NCBI RefSeq assembly: GCF_000695685.1
Contig: NZ_JFFR01000002.1
Coordinates: 248,001 to 312,000, forward strand
Origin: Vibrio fortis
GTDB lineage: Bacteria; Pseudomonadota; Gammaproteobacteria; Enterobacterales; Vibrionaceae
Direction of reading: 5' to 3'
Length of the DNA: 64,000 nucleotides
A program made the position numbers and the translations under genes. This document shows, piece after piece, positions 1-8,393 of the stretch. The first letter of the stretch is position 1; every line of letters starts with the position of its first letter. The notes below the pieces were generated by a model, which saw only the letters and a list, made by a program, of their open reading frames with translations, searched no databases and was not told the DNA's origin.

Positions 1-165
1 AAATCGGATGAGGTTAAATCCAATATAGCTAGCTCAATACCTATGGGGCGTTTTGGGCGTGTGAAGGAGGTTGCTCCGAGTTTCGCGTTCTTCTCATCTC
101 ATGCGTGTGCTGGTTACATCACTGGGCAAATTCTCGATGTGAATGGAGGTCAAATAGCGCCTTAG
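1..165 (+). CDS. SDR family oxidoreductase, C-terminal fragment (5' end outside window)
   Basis: The reading frame is open from base 1 and ends at TAG 163-165, giving the last 54 residues of a protein. The tail ends ITGQILDVNGGQIAP, preceded by IPMGRFGRVKEVA. This is the classical end of short-chain dehydrogenases, where the final strand and the DVNGG loop close the Rossmann fold. The active site lies upstream of the window, so the substrate is unknown. Its position beside alginate genes would suit a DEH (4-deoxy-5-erythrulose uronate) reductase or another uronate dehydrogenase, but that is inference from context only. Confidence 0.85.
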   Translation, partial: KSDEVKSNIASSIPMGRFGRVKEVAPSFAFFSSHACAGYITGQILDVNGGQIAP

Positions 166-200
166 TTTATCTAGAGTCTTAATGTAAAAAATCTCAGAAG

Positions 201-224
201 AGCCAGCACGTAGCTGGCTTTTTT
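201..224 (+). terminator. Rho-independent terminator after the SDR gene
   Basis: A 7-bp perfect stem, AGCCAGC 201-207 pairing with GCTGGCT 213-219, is followed by a run of T. It lies 36 bp after the SDR stop codon and separates that gene from the cupin gene. Confidence 0.85.
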
Positions 225-304
225 GATCGACTTACGTAAAAGCATCAAAACAAATCGATTACGTAAAAAGAAAGAGGGTGACGCTATTCACATAATTATC
301 GATT

Positions 305-317
305 ATTTGTATGACAA
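305..317 (+). promoter_or_regulatory. ATTTGTAT copy with a TTGT-ATG-ACAA dyad upstream of the cupin gene
   Basis: ATTTGTAT at 305-312 overlaps the inverted repeat TTGTATGACAA at 307-317, about 70 bp before the cupin start. The same octamer recurs in the other non-coding regions of the alginate locus, so a shared transcription factor is plausible. Which factor binds, if any, is unknown. Confidence 0.35.
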
Positions 318-387
318 GTTGTGTGTATAGACTAGAGTGCGCTTAATTGGCCATCAGCTCATCAGATTTAGCGACAAGGAATGAACA

Positions 388-705
388 ATGAATCTCTTTT
401 ATGAAGCCGACAATCACCCGTGGGAATACTTAGGTAATGGATTGAAGCGCAAGGTGGTTTCATTAACTAAAGATTTGATGGCCGTTCACCTCAGTTTTGA
501 TAAAGGGGCAGTCGGTGCAGTCTACGATCACACGATACAAGAGCAGATTGGGTACGTGGTAAAAGGGAGTTTCGAGGTTGAAGTGGATGGCAATAAGCAA
601 ATCCTAAATGCAGGGGATGCATTTATGGCTCATCGACATCTTGAAAAGGGCGCAAAGTCTCTTGAGCACGGCAGTGCATTGTTAGATTTAGTCAATCCAC
701 ATTAA
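388..705 (+). CDS. kdgF: KdgF-type single-domain cupin (uronate ring-opening family)
   Basis: A 105-residue single cupin. KdgF proteins speed conversion of 4,5-unsaturated monouronates from pectin or alginate to the open 4-deoxy keto sugar in the cytoplasm. Length, the N-terminal pattern (WEYLGNGLKRKVV), the barrel core YVVKGSFEVEVDG and the ending LVNPH fit the family, and there is no signal peptide. The start has a good AAGGA site. Odd point: where KdgF normally carries H-x-H...Q...H metal ligands, this protein reads YDHTIQEQ and LEKGAKSLE. Two of four ligand positions (about 46 and 87) therefore appear to be Tyr and Lys, while His48 and Gln53 remain. It may be a divergent or impaired enzyme, or use other nearby His residues (82, 84). 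Neighbours are KdgM-type porin and PL7 lyases. Confidence 0.75.
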   Translation: MNLFYEADNHPWEYLGNGLKRKVVSLTKDLMAVHLSFDKGAVGAVYDHTIQEQIGYVVKGSFEVEVDGNKQILNAGDAFMAHRHLEKGAKSLEHGSALLDLVNPH

Positions 706-1416
706 TGGCAGGCTCGAAGCAGTAAAAATCCCACATTGTATTTATCCATTACGATATCCGACGTTCTTCAAACTCGACTTCTCGTCGTAGACGCGTTCAG
801 TATCAATCTTACCAATCGCATATTCACGGTTGGTTTCTATTTCTTTTTTTATCTACCCCACCGTTTTGAACGTTTTAACTGAGAGGCGCTCCACTTAAGG
901 CACAAGCCGCCCCTAAACCATCCTTCGACTTCCTGATATCAAGTAACCAATTTGTATCATTTTATATTCCACATATGTCATATCTTGTCCTTGGTTGGTA
1001 GCGCTGGTGAGGTTCATTCAATTCAATCTGAAGATATCGTATTGGGTTTGGATTGGGCTTATTTTGTTAGAGTGAATCATTACTAGAGCTTATATTTGTA
1101 TGTTTTATCCTGTCTAATTCACATTTTTTAGCTTTCCTTTATCTTTATTGATTTTATCTGCCATCCTTTTAAATAAGGGAGTTTTCGTGAAATTTTCTCT
1201 GTTTTTGTTCAATGATCTTTATTTATTTGTATGAATAAATGTTTAGGTTGAGCGTAATATTACCATCGCTTCTGTGACTTATGTTTTAGTTTCGACTTAA
1301 TCATCGTGGTTATTGTGAGAGAGCTCATTCTATCGGTACGCACTATTTGAAGCTTGGTTTTATTTGTCTAACAATAAGACTTAATCCAATTGCGTAACAA
1401 AAGAAGAGAAGGGAAT
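706..1416 (+). promoter_or_regulatory. 711-bp AT-rich regulatory region before the KdgM-type porin gene
   Basis: No convincing gene lies here. The stretch holds three copies of ATTTGTAT on the plus strand (950-957, 1094-1101, 1225-1232) and a near copy, ATTTGTCT (1362-1369). A short minus-strand open frame (742-852) looks coding-like but has no start. The length is unusual for a porin promoter and suggests multi-site control, as expected for a substrate-induced outer-membrane channel. No clear hairpin terminator follows the cupin gene, so read-through is possible. Confidence 0.4.
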
Positions 1417-2283
1417 ATGAAAAATTCTAAAGTGGCTATTGCAGTGGTTACAACACTATTTGCCGGCATGGCATCGGCCGCGTCAATTGATTACCGTTAC
1501 GAATATCGTGCTGCTACCGATTACACCTACGAAAAAGATGGAACGAGCGAAACTCGCCATGTCGATGCGCGTCATCAACATCGTGTGAAATTGGGTGATA
1601 GCTTTAAGCTTGACGACAAGTGGAAGCACTCATCAAGCTTAGAAATCAAATTCCATACAGACGATTCTTATTACGATGCTGACTCGGGCAGCGTTAAGAA
1701 TGCCAACAGCAAAAGTTTCTACAACGGTAACTGGTATATCTACAACATGGAGTTAGATAACACTGCTACTTACAAAGTGAACAGCAATTGGTATCTACAA
1801 ATGGGTATGCCAATCGCATGGGATTGGGATGAGCCAAACTACAACGACGGTGACTGGAAAATGAAAAAGGTCACTTTCAAACCTCAGTTCCGTGTTGGCT
1901 ACAAAGCGGATATGGGTCTAACCACCGCTATTCGTTACCGTCACGAGTACTCAGATTTCCGTAACCACACTCGTTTTGGTGACACGGACAACGAAACTGG
2001 TGAGAAGCTAGAATCTGCTCAGAAATCAAAGATCACTCTAACGGGCTCATACAAGGTTGAATCTTTACCTAAGTTGGGTCTGTCTTACGAAGCTAACTAT
2101 GTGAAATCTCTAGATAACGTACTTCTATACGACAACGATGATTGGGAATGGGACGCGGGTATCAAGGTGAGCTACAAGTTCGGTTCTTGGAAACCATTTG
2201 GCGAACTTTGGTCATCAGATATTAGCTCTCGTTCAAGTGACCGTGAAGCGAAGTACCGCGTGGGTATTGCTTACTCATTCTAA
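1417..2283 (+). CDS. KdgM-family oligouronate porin
   Basis: A 288-residue outer-membrane beta-barrel. The N-terminus MKNSKVAIAVVTTLFAG followed by MASAAS is a clear Sec signal peptide. The mature part starts SIDYRYEYRA, with alternating aromatic/polar strands and the terminal strand YRVGIAYSF ending in Phe, as outer-membrane barrels do. KdgM-family monomeric 12-strand porins admit acidic oligosaccharides such as oligogalacturonides; in alginate loci the homologues are thought to pass oligoalginate. ATG 1417 is preferred over an in-frame TTG 27 bp upstream because AGAAGGGA precedes it and the signal peptide begins there. It sits between the KdgF-type cupin and secreted lyase-locus proteins, supporting alginate oligomer uptake. 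Confidence 0.85.
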   Translation: MKNSKVAIAVVTTLFAGMASAASIDYRYEYRAATDYTYEKDGTSETRHVDARHQHRVKLGDSFKLDDKWKHSSSLEIKFHTDDSYYDADSGSVKNANSKSFYNGNWYIYNMELDNTATYKVNSNWYLQMGMPIAWDWDEPNYNDGDWKMKKVTFKPQFRVGYKADMGLTTAIRYRHEYSDFRNHTRFGDTDNETGEKLESAQKSKITLTGSYKVESLPKLGLSYEANYVKSLDNVLLYDNDDWEWDAGIKVSYKFGSWKPFGELWSSDISSRSSDREAKYRVGIAYSF

Positions 2284-2417
2284 TGCGTAAAGAGGCAATC
2301 GTTTAAGGTTAGCTCTGCGCGCGGTGGAGCTATGTTTCTCTGTCATATCCTCAATACGGATGAGAAAACCTTTTGTCTAAGAATATATAAAAGTTATAAC
2401 GAACAAGAGAGTTTATT

Positions 2418-4277
2418 ATGCAGATTTCTAAAGTGGCAACAGCAGTCGCACTGTCTACTGGCTTACTTTTTGGCTGTAATAGCGATGGCTTACCTGTACC
2501 AACGGATCCTGTAGCTCCAGCTCCGGATTTAAAAATTACCAGCGGGTATTGGCAACTGGGTACAGCAGCATCAGCGACGAGCTTTTCAACCAGCAGCACA
2601 GATCTTCCCAATGTTTACGTATTTAGCGAAGACGGCAATCACAAATATTACGACGATGACGCAACACCTGGTACATACGTGATCAAAGATGCATCAGCAT
2701 CAACCAATGACTACGATGAAGATGCCGGTACGATTTCATTTATGCTTTACGACAGTGGCACAACAATGAAAGTATCTGGTGAGTTCACGCTAACAGAAGC
2801 TTCGGGAGACACACCTGCATCAATGACATTTGTTGATGAAGATAACGGTGTTGACCTATCAGGTTCAGATGAAGTTGATAATGACTCAGTTAAAGATGCG
2901 GTTGTTGATGCCAATGAAGATAGCGGGATTAATAATGTCGTTCAAATCTTGGATACAAACTTTGGCGGCGCTAAAAATGACGTCGGTGAGCTGCGTCTGA
3001 AACTGTCTGAGTCTGCGACAGTATCTAGCATTGCCTCTGGTAAATTATCAGTAGACCTAATCTACCAAGTCGATGCAGACACGAATGAAGAAGCGAACGA
3101 CAGTGGTAACAACGCTTACATCTCTTTGTACGGTGCTGGCACTTCAAACACGAACCTACACGGTGAAGTTATCTTCAATGCGGGTGAAATTTTCTACCGT
3201 TCAACGGTTGTTAGTGGTGGTAAACCACAAATTTCTGAAGAACCAGTAGGTACTTATGAGCTAGGGGAAGACTTAGCGGTTGAAGTGAGCTGGGCAAATG
3301 GTTACTACACGTTCACTATCAATGACACTGTATACGACAACAGTGGTAACGGCTTTGAGTCATTCGATGACTCTGCAGTAACGGTTATTTCATTGAAGTT
3401 GGGTGATACATCGAACACCACCCACTATGAACTTATCGCCGATAACTTCATGGTTTACTCGAACGATGAGACTGATAACCAAGTGGTTTTCGAAGATAAT
3501 TTTGATAGCTACGCAAACGGCGCTGCTCTAGGTGGTTCAGACCCTTACAATAATAACAGTGCGGAAGCGACAGTGGTTACTGAAGGAGAAGACCCAACCG
3601 ATCCAACAGATCCTGAGCCAGAACCGGGTGAGGTAACGGATGATTTTGATAGCTACACAGCAGGCGCTCGCATTGATGCGGCAAATAGCGCTTACGCTAT
3701 CAAGGGTGACAAAGACGGCGATGATGAGACAACGATTGTTGCTGAAGTAAGTACTGAACAAGCGAGCTCAGGTGATAACTCACTACTGTTGCATGATAAC
3801 TCAGGTTTAGGTAAGCCGGTTGTGTCTCGTACCTTTGCTGAAGGTGCAGAGTCCGGTTCAGTTTCAACGAAAGTTTATGTTCCAGCTGACGGCTATGTAA
3901 AATCAACGTACCTTTACTTAGGCGATTCAACTTCGGGCTCTTCAAGCAGCCGATTCACAGAGCTGGTATTTGGCAGTTCAGCTGTTAAATTCCGTAATGA
4001 AAGTGGAAGCCAAAAAGACCTAGCATCTTATGCTCAAGACGCTTGGGTGGACGTCACAATGGCATGGGAACCAAACTCTGACAGCTCTGGCTATGATGTA
4101 ACAATCACAGTAGACGGTCAGGAATACACTTCATACGAAGATGGCGGCCAATCTTACTCTCTAGTTGCTGAAAACGCTTCTGAATCTGCACCTACGTTAT
4201 TTGCTGTTTATGTAGGCGATAACGGTACGAGTGGCACATACAGTTACTTCGACGACTTAGATTCTGAATTATTCTAA
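2418..4277 (+). CDS. Secreted lipoprotein with jelly-roll (LamG-like) modules, putative alginate-binding
   Basis: A 619-residue lipoprotein. Signal MQISKVATAVALSTGLLFGC has the acylated Cys at 20, followed by Asn/Ser. Next come a small beta-rich domain (about 40-150), a first concanavalin-like module (about 170-350), an acidic Asp/Pro linker (391-405, PTDPTDPEPEPGE) and a C-terminal module (about 408-619). The phrase NFDSYANGAAL (361-371) recurs as DFDSYTAGARI (409-419), so the start of a module is repeated around the linker. No PL7 motifs (R-E-R, QIH, YFKAG) are present, so I do not call it a lyase. Surface capture of alginate is an inference from position between porin and AlyB. An uncharacterised lyase family cannot be excluded. 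Confidence 0.6.
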   Translation: MQISKVATAVALSTGLLFGCNSDGLPVPTDPVAPAPDLKITSGYWQLGTAASATSFSTSSTDLPNVYVFSEDGNHKYYDDDATPGTYVIKDASASTNDYDEDAGTISFMLYDSGTTMKVSGEFTLTEASGDTPASMTFVDEDNGVDLSGSDEVDNDSVKDAVVDANEDSGINNVVQILDTNFGGAKNDVGELRLKLSESATVSSIASGKLSVDLIYQVDADTNEEANDSGNNAYISLYGAGTSNTNLHGEVIFNAGEIFYRSTVVSGGKPQISEEPVGTYELGEDLAVEVSWANGYYTFTINDTVYDNSGNGFESFDDSAVTVISLKLGDTSNTTHYELIADNFMVYSNDETDNQVVFEDNFDSYANGAALGGSDPYNNNSAEATVVTEGEDPTDPTDPEPEPGEVTDDFDSYTAGARIDAANSAYAIKGDKDGDDETTIVAEVSTEQASSGDNSLLLHDNSGLGKPVVSRTFAEGAESGSVSTKVYVPADGYVKSTYLYLGDSTSGSSSSRFTELVFGSSAVKFRNESGSQKDLASYAQDAWVDVTMAWEPNSDSSGYDVTITVDGQEYTSYEDGGQSYSLVAENASESAPTLFAVYVGDNGTSGTYSYFDDLDSELF

Positions 4278-4297
4278 ATCACTGTTTATTGAGTTTT

Positions 4298-4325
4298 AAA
4301 GAGGCCATTTAGGCCTCTTTTTTTG
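4298..4325 (+). terminator. Rho-independent terminator
   Basis: A 9-bp stem, AAAGAGGCC 4298-4306 with GGCCTCTTT 4312-4320, has a 5-nt loop and a T tract. It lies 20 bp beyond the lipoprotein stop codon. Confidence 0.9.
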
Positions 4326-4426
4326 TTTTTTACCCGCCCATATAACCTAGCTTATGCCTATCTTAAGAGCAAAAACAGAGCACAAAACAAGAAGGTTTGG
4401 CCGGTTAATTTGCTTCAATAAGACTC

Positions 4427-4628
4427 CGATCTCATTTATCTATGATTCGATGGTGATGTATAAGAGCGCGATCTCATTTATGACTTTTTAGGGGTATTTG
4501 TATTACTTTATTATGTTTATACTTGTGTCATTAGCGTGAAGGACATAGCTAATACGGTACATGGAACGTGGCTTAGAGCTTAAGTTTCATATCAACAAGG
4601 TATCTTGTCCTCGTCTTATAATACAAAT
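4427..4628 (+). promoter_or_regulatory. alyB upstream region: 13-bp direct repeat and inverted ATTTGTAT pair
   Basis: The 385-bp gap before alyB contains CGATCTCATTTAT twice (4427-4439 and 4469-4481), exactly 42 bp apart, about four helical turns. It also has ATTTGTAT on the plus strand (4496-4503) and its reverse complement ATACAAAT (4621-4628). These look like operator or activator sites for alginate-responsive control. No regulator gene is present in this part of the window. Confidence 0.4.
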
Positions 4629-4662
4629 AATTCAAACTTAAGCATTAAAGGTGAAAGGTCTA

Positions 4663-6231
4663 ATGAAAAGTATCTATCTAAAAAGCTTGCTTGCATCTTC
4701 GATTGTTCTAGCCGTTGGTTGCGCGAGTACTTCAGCACCTGTAGTAGACCAGTTTCCAAACAACAAAGAAACGGGTGAGCCACTTCTAACGCCAGTCGCT
4801 GTGACAGCAAGTAGCCACGATGGTAATACACCTAGCCAACTTATTGATGGCAACATTATGACTCGTTGGGCTGCAAACGGTAACGGTGAGCACGCAACGT
4901 TGGATTACGGTTCAGTTCACGAGTTTGATGCGGTTCAAGCGTCGTTCAGTAAAGGTAACGAACGCGTGACTTCGTTTGACATTCAAATGAGTGAAGATGG
5001 TGAGAACTGGACTACTGTACTTAAAGATCAGAAAAGCTCAGGCCGTGCGATTGGTTTAGAACGTTTCCAGTTCGAGCCAGCGGTAAAAGCGCGTTATGTT
5101 CGTTACGTCGGTTACGGTAACACTAAAAACCAATGGAACTCAGTAACAGAGCTTGCGGCTGTAAACTGTGGCATCAACGCATGTCCTTCAAGTCACCTTA
5201 TTTCAGATGCTGTTGTTGCTGCAGAAGCAGATATGATCGCGCAAATGAAAGCTGAACAGAAAGCACAAAAAGAGTTGCTGAAGAAGAACCGTAAAGGTGA
5301 TTTCGGTGCGCCACTCGTACGCCCTTGTGAGACAACAGTAGAGTGTGACCTTTCTCAGCCAATGCCGACACCAACGCTGCCTGCAACTTTGCTGGCAACT
5401 AATGCACCTGGTGAGAACTTCGACTTAACGCGTTGGAAACTGACAACACCTTATGACCATGATGGTGATGGCCGTGCAGATGACGTTGATGAGTGGGATC
5501 TAGCACATGGCTTCCAGAACGAAGACATTTTCTACACTGCAGAAGATGGTGGTATGGTGTTTAAGACTTACGTGAAAGGCTCACGTACTTCTAAGAATAC
5601 AAAGTACGCTCGTACGGAATTCCGTTCAATGCTGCGCGCTGGTGAGAAGTCACACAAAACTAAAGGTGTGAACCCTAATAACTGGGTATTCAGCTCTGCT
5701 CCAATTGAAGATCAGAAAGCTGCTGGTGGTGTAGACGGGACCCTTAAAGCAACACTGAAGATCGACCATGCAACAACAACAGGTCAATCTCATGAGGTCG
5801 GTCGTTTCATCATCGGTCAAATCCACGACAAAGATGACGAGCCAATCCGCCTTTACTACCGTAAGCTTCCAAACCAAGCAACGGGTACTGTTTACTTTGC
5901 TCACGAAAAAACTAAGACGGGCACAGAAGATTACTACAATCTAGTCGGTGACATGACGGGTGAAATCGGTGAAGACGGTATCGCACTTGGTGAAATGTTC
6001 AGCTACGAAATTGATGTGAAGGGTAACATCATGACAGTGACTCTGATGCGTGAAGGCAAAGAAGACGCGGTTCAAGTGGTTGATATGAGCGACAGTGGTT
6101 ACGACGAAGGTGGTCGTTACATGTACTTCAAAGCTGGCGTATACAACCAGAACATGTACGGTGAACCAGATGACTACGTACAAGCAACTTTCTATGAGCT
6201 AGACGCAACATACGGTGAGTTCCAAGGTTAA
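4663..6231 (+). CDS. alyB: Alginate lyase AlyB: CBM32 + helical linker + PL7 catalytic domain (lipoprotein)
   Basis: A 522-residue secreted lyase. A lipobox (LAVGC, Cys20) predicts outer-membrane anchoring. Residues about 44-168 form an F5/8-C (CBM32) domain, with SQLIDGNIMTRW and YVRYVGYGN. About 180-212 is an Ala/Lys/Glu-rich helix linker. About 250-522 is the PL7 jelly roll, with the three family signatures RTEFR (317-321), QIH (386-388) and YFKAGVYNQ (488-496), which carry the substrate-binding Arg and the catalytic Gln, His and Tyr. PL7 enzymes cleave alginate by beta-elimination. The order CBM32-helix-PL7 matches AlyB of Vibrio splendidus strains. ATG 4663 is chosen over in-frame GTG 4651 because a Shine-Dalgarno-like AAAGG lies just before it and the signal peptide starts there. 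Confidence 0.93.
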   Translation: MKSIYLKSLLASSIVLAVGCASTSAPVVDQFPNNKETGEPLLTPVAVTASSHDGNTPSQLIDGNIMTRWAANGNGEHATLDYGSVHEFDAVQASFSKGNERVTSFDIQMSEDGENWTTVLKDQKSSGRAIGLERFQFEPAVKARYVRYVGYGNTKNQWNSVTELAAVNCGINACPSSHLISDAVVAAEADMIAQMKAEQKAQKELLKKNRKGDFGAPLVRPCETTVECDLSQPMPTPTLPATLLATNAPGENFDLTRWKLTTPYDHDGDGRADDVDEWDLAHGFQNEDIFYTAEDGGMVFKTYVKGSRTSKNTKYARTEFRSMLRAGEKSHKTKGVNPNNWVFSSAPIEDQKAAGGVDGTLKATLKIDHATTTGQSHEVGRFIIGQIHDKDDEPIRLYYRKLPNQATGTVYFAHEKTKTGTEDYYNLVGDMTGEIGEDGIALGEMFSYEIDVKGNIMTVTLMREGKEDAVQVVDMSDSGYDEGGRYMYFKAGVYNQNMYGEPDDYVQATFYELDATYGEFQG

Positions 6232-6262
6232 TCCAACTCACGCTCTCTAGTAAAAAACTATC

Positions 6263-6292
6263 AAGCCAGTAACCTTTGTTACTGGCTTTTTT
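6263..6292 (+). terminator. Rho-independent terminator after alyB
   Basis: An 11-bp perfect stem, AAGCCAGTAAC 6263-6273 with GTTACTGGCTT 6278-6288, has a 4-nt loop and then T residues. Confidence 0.92.
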
Positions 6293-6302
6293 GTATGCGC
6301 AT

Positions 6303-6340
6303 AAAAAAGCCATAGAGTCTTTAACGGAGTCTATGGCTTT
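6303..6340 (-). terminator. Rho-independent terminator after alyA (minus strand)
   Basis: AAAGCCATAGA 6306-6316 pairs with TCTATGGCTTT 6330-6340. Read on the minus strand it ends in a run of six T. It lies 55 bp beyond the alyA stop, back to back with the alyB terminator. Confidence 0.85.
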
Positions 6341-6394
6341 GTTTACGGTAGAGTGGGGAGCTAATGTGCCAAGTTCCTCAACGATTATAGAGAG

Positions 6395-8152
6395 TTACTG
6401 CGCGTGTTCAGTAGATAGTTCACTAAAGCTGACATCGAAGATCTCGCCTTGGTATTTATCATCAGGTTTAAATTGAGGGTAGATACCGGCTTTAAAGTAA
6501 AACGCGATGTCATCGCTCGCCCAATCACTACTTAGTGTGACGGTGTCACCATTCATGTCAGTGTAGTTAGCTCCCCAGTCAATTTGGTGGGAAACAATAT
6601 TACTGCCATCAGTGTCTGTGGTTGCGAGGAACAGTCCATCTTGTGTAGCACGGATAATGTAGCGCCATTCTTCATTAGCAGCGTATTGGCCTAAGGTTAC
6701 GCTAAATGGTTCACAACTCGCGCAGTCTTGGTTATTACGCTCAAAACTGTCATTGAGGATGACTCGGACCGGTCTATCATCACCTTCCCAAAGCAACTTA
6801 ACCAATGCTTGGCTGATCTTCCAGCCATGAATTTGTCCCAATACCACTTTAGGGCGCTGCTCACTGAGGTCGAGATTTGGATACTCATTGATTTGAAGTT
6901 GAGCCTCAAGTGTATGGCTTTTTGCATTGGTACGAAGATCGTTGAGGTACCAACTAGTGTCTTCGTCACTGGTGCTGCAGTCTGGGTTATCTGTGCTAAC
7001 GTAAAGCTCTCTTAGCTCAGAACGAATGTAATTAGAGTTTGCTGTCGATGTGCCGTAGCCCATGTCAGCCCGAAAGTGCATCTGACCATCAGCCACGTTG
7101 AAGTAGGAGATATCGATGTTGCCGTCATAAATGTTGCTGTTGTTCGATAGTACATCTTTGCTTGAGTTACAGCGTTCAGGCTCTAGTTCTGCTGCACTCG
7201 TACCACCACTGCCGTACCAATCATCTTTACTTGGCGGGATGGTGATCTTCCAGTCATCAATGTTCCATTTAGCCGAGGTATCGATATTTTCCGTTTCGTA
7301 GGTGAGTTGGCTAAACTTCGCTATACCTTCACCGTTTTCAAACTGGTTATAGATACCAGCTTTAAAGAAACTGAGCAGATGCGACCAGTAAGAGATGTCG
7401 ATATTGGCTTTGGATTCGTCGTTCACTTCGATAGATAAGGTGTTTTCGAATATTGAAATTTCGAAACGGGTAAAGTTATCTAAGTCGGCTTCACCTAGGT
7501 CATATCGAGTATAGGAATCGCTGCATCCTGCGGCATTTGCATCTGAACTGCAGTCTAACGCGTTGTTTTTAAGAACGGCCCAGTAGTGGCCCGTTAAGCC
7601 GTTTCGCTCTTGCTCCCAAACAATACGAACCAAGGGGTGAGGGATGTAACCTGTTCCATCAGAACTGGTGCCCTTATTGTGTATTTGCAGAAAAGTGACT
7701 TCATCATGATCAGCGGGTGAGTTGGCCATAGCGAGGTCAATCTCGGGTAGCTTAACTTCTGCGTAGAAAGTGCGCTTAACGCCGTTTTCGCTAACATCAA
7801 AATTCTCGAGTTCGCGTACCTCTGAACGCATCTTGTAGTTTGACATTTTAAAGACGAGATACTCAGTGTCTTCCTCAGCGTAGAAGTAGTCACTTTGATA
7901 GTCGTCGAATGCTCCGTTTTTGACCTCAGAAGCCTTATTACCTTCACTGCCATCGGGATCTGAGACTTGCAGATCTGAGTTATCTAAGATGCTCTGATAT
8001 CTAGCAATGCTGTAGGGTGCGACAGTTTCAGTGGGATCGGTTGGTTGGTTTGGGTCGTCGGGCTCACTCGGAGATGAAGAGGAAGAGCCGCCACCACAGC
8101 CCGCAAGTAGTACGGTTATGACCGCGGCGGTGATTGGTTTTAATTTCATCAT
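6395..8152 (-). CDS. alyA: Alginate lyase AlyA with two PL7 domains (lipoprotein)
   Basis: A 585-residue secreted lyase with lipobox LLAGC (Cys19) and a Gly/Ser/Pro/Asp linker (20-45). It has two complete PL7 domains, about 50-290 and 295-582. Each carries the full signature set: RSEVREL 109-115, QIHN 156-159, FFKAGIYNQF 262-271 in the first; RSELREL 377-383, QIHG 440-443, YFKAGIYPQF 552-561 in the second. Both copies therefore look catalytically competent. The duplicated-PL7 layout matches AlyA of alginate-degrading Vibrio. It is convergent with alyB. Two adjacent ATG codons (8152 and 8149) are possible starts, without a strong ribosome site for either. Its substrate preference (G or M blocks, endo or exo) is not readable from sequence. 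Confidence 0.92.
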   Translation of the reverse strand: MMKLKPITAAVITVLLAGCGGGSSSSSPSEPDDPNQPTDPTETVAPYSIARYQSILDNSDLQVSDPDGSEGNKASEVKNGAFDDYQSDYFYAEEDTEYLVFKMSNYKMRSEVRELENFDVSENGVKRTFYAEVKLPEIDLAMANSPADHDEVTFLQIHNKGTSSDGTGYIPHPLVRIVWEQERNGLTGHYWAVLKNNALDCSSDANAAGCSDSYTRYDLGEADLDNFTRFEISIFENTLSIEVNDESKANIDISYWSHLLSFFKAGIYNQFENGEGIAKFSQLTYETENIDTSAKWNIDDWKITIPPSKDDWYGSGGTSAAELEPERCNSSKDVLSNNSNIYDGNIDISYFNVADGQMHFRADMGYGTSTANSNYIRSELRELYVSTDNPDCSTSDEDTSWYLNDLRTNAKSHTLEAQLQINEYPNLDLSEQRPKVVLGQIHGWKISQALVKLLWEGDDRPVRVILNDSFERNNQDCASCEPFSVTLGQYAANEEWRYIIRATQDGLFLATTDTDGSNIVSHQIDWGANYTDMNGDTVTLSSDWASDDIAFYFKAGIYPQFKPDDKYQGEIFDVSFSELSTEHAQ

Positions 8153-8393
8153 ACTGGTTATTCTTATTATGGAAAAACCTAATAATCACATTTGTATTAT
8201 TTTAACTCAAATGAGTGGTTTTGATTTTGTGACTCAATGTGAGTCTAATTTCGTCACTGACCGCTTACTTTGGTTAAATTGCGGACGAACAGTCAGATAT
8301 CGATGATTAGTTGCCTTTTCATAAGCTTATTAAAGAGATATGCCGGAGCGATTTTGATAGATTAAGAACATTCGATCCCCGTAGCGAGACACC
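8153..8393. promoter_or_regulatory. Divergent alyA / sbcDC promoter region
   Basis: 241 bp between divergent genes. ATTTGTAT occurs at 8190-8197, within 50 bp of the alyA start, embedded in TTTGTATTATTTTA, which closely resembles TTTGTATTACTTTA ahead of alyB. Nothing distinctive is seen on the sbcD side. Confidence 0.4.

Noticed and set aside
742..852. Minus-strand coding-like stretch (about 36 codons) between the cupin and porin genes
   Set aside because: It has no start codon, is closed upstream by a stop, and matches no family I know. It could be a gene relic, but nothing supports expression.
2418..4277. Calling the large lipoprotein an alginate lyase
   Set aside because: None of the PL7 signatures is present and no other lyase family pattern could be recognised by eye.
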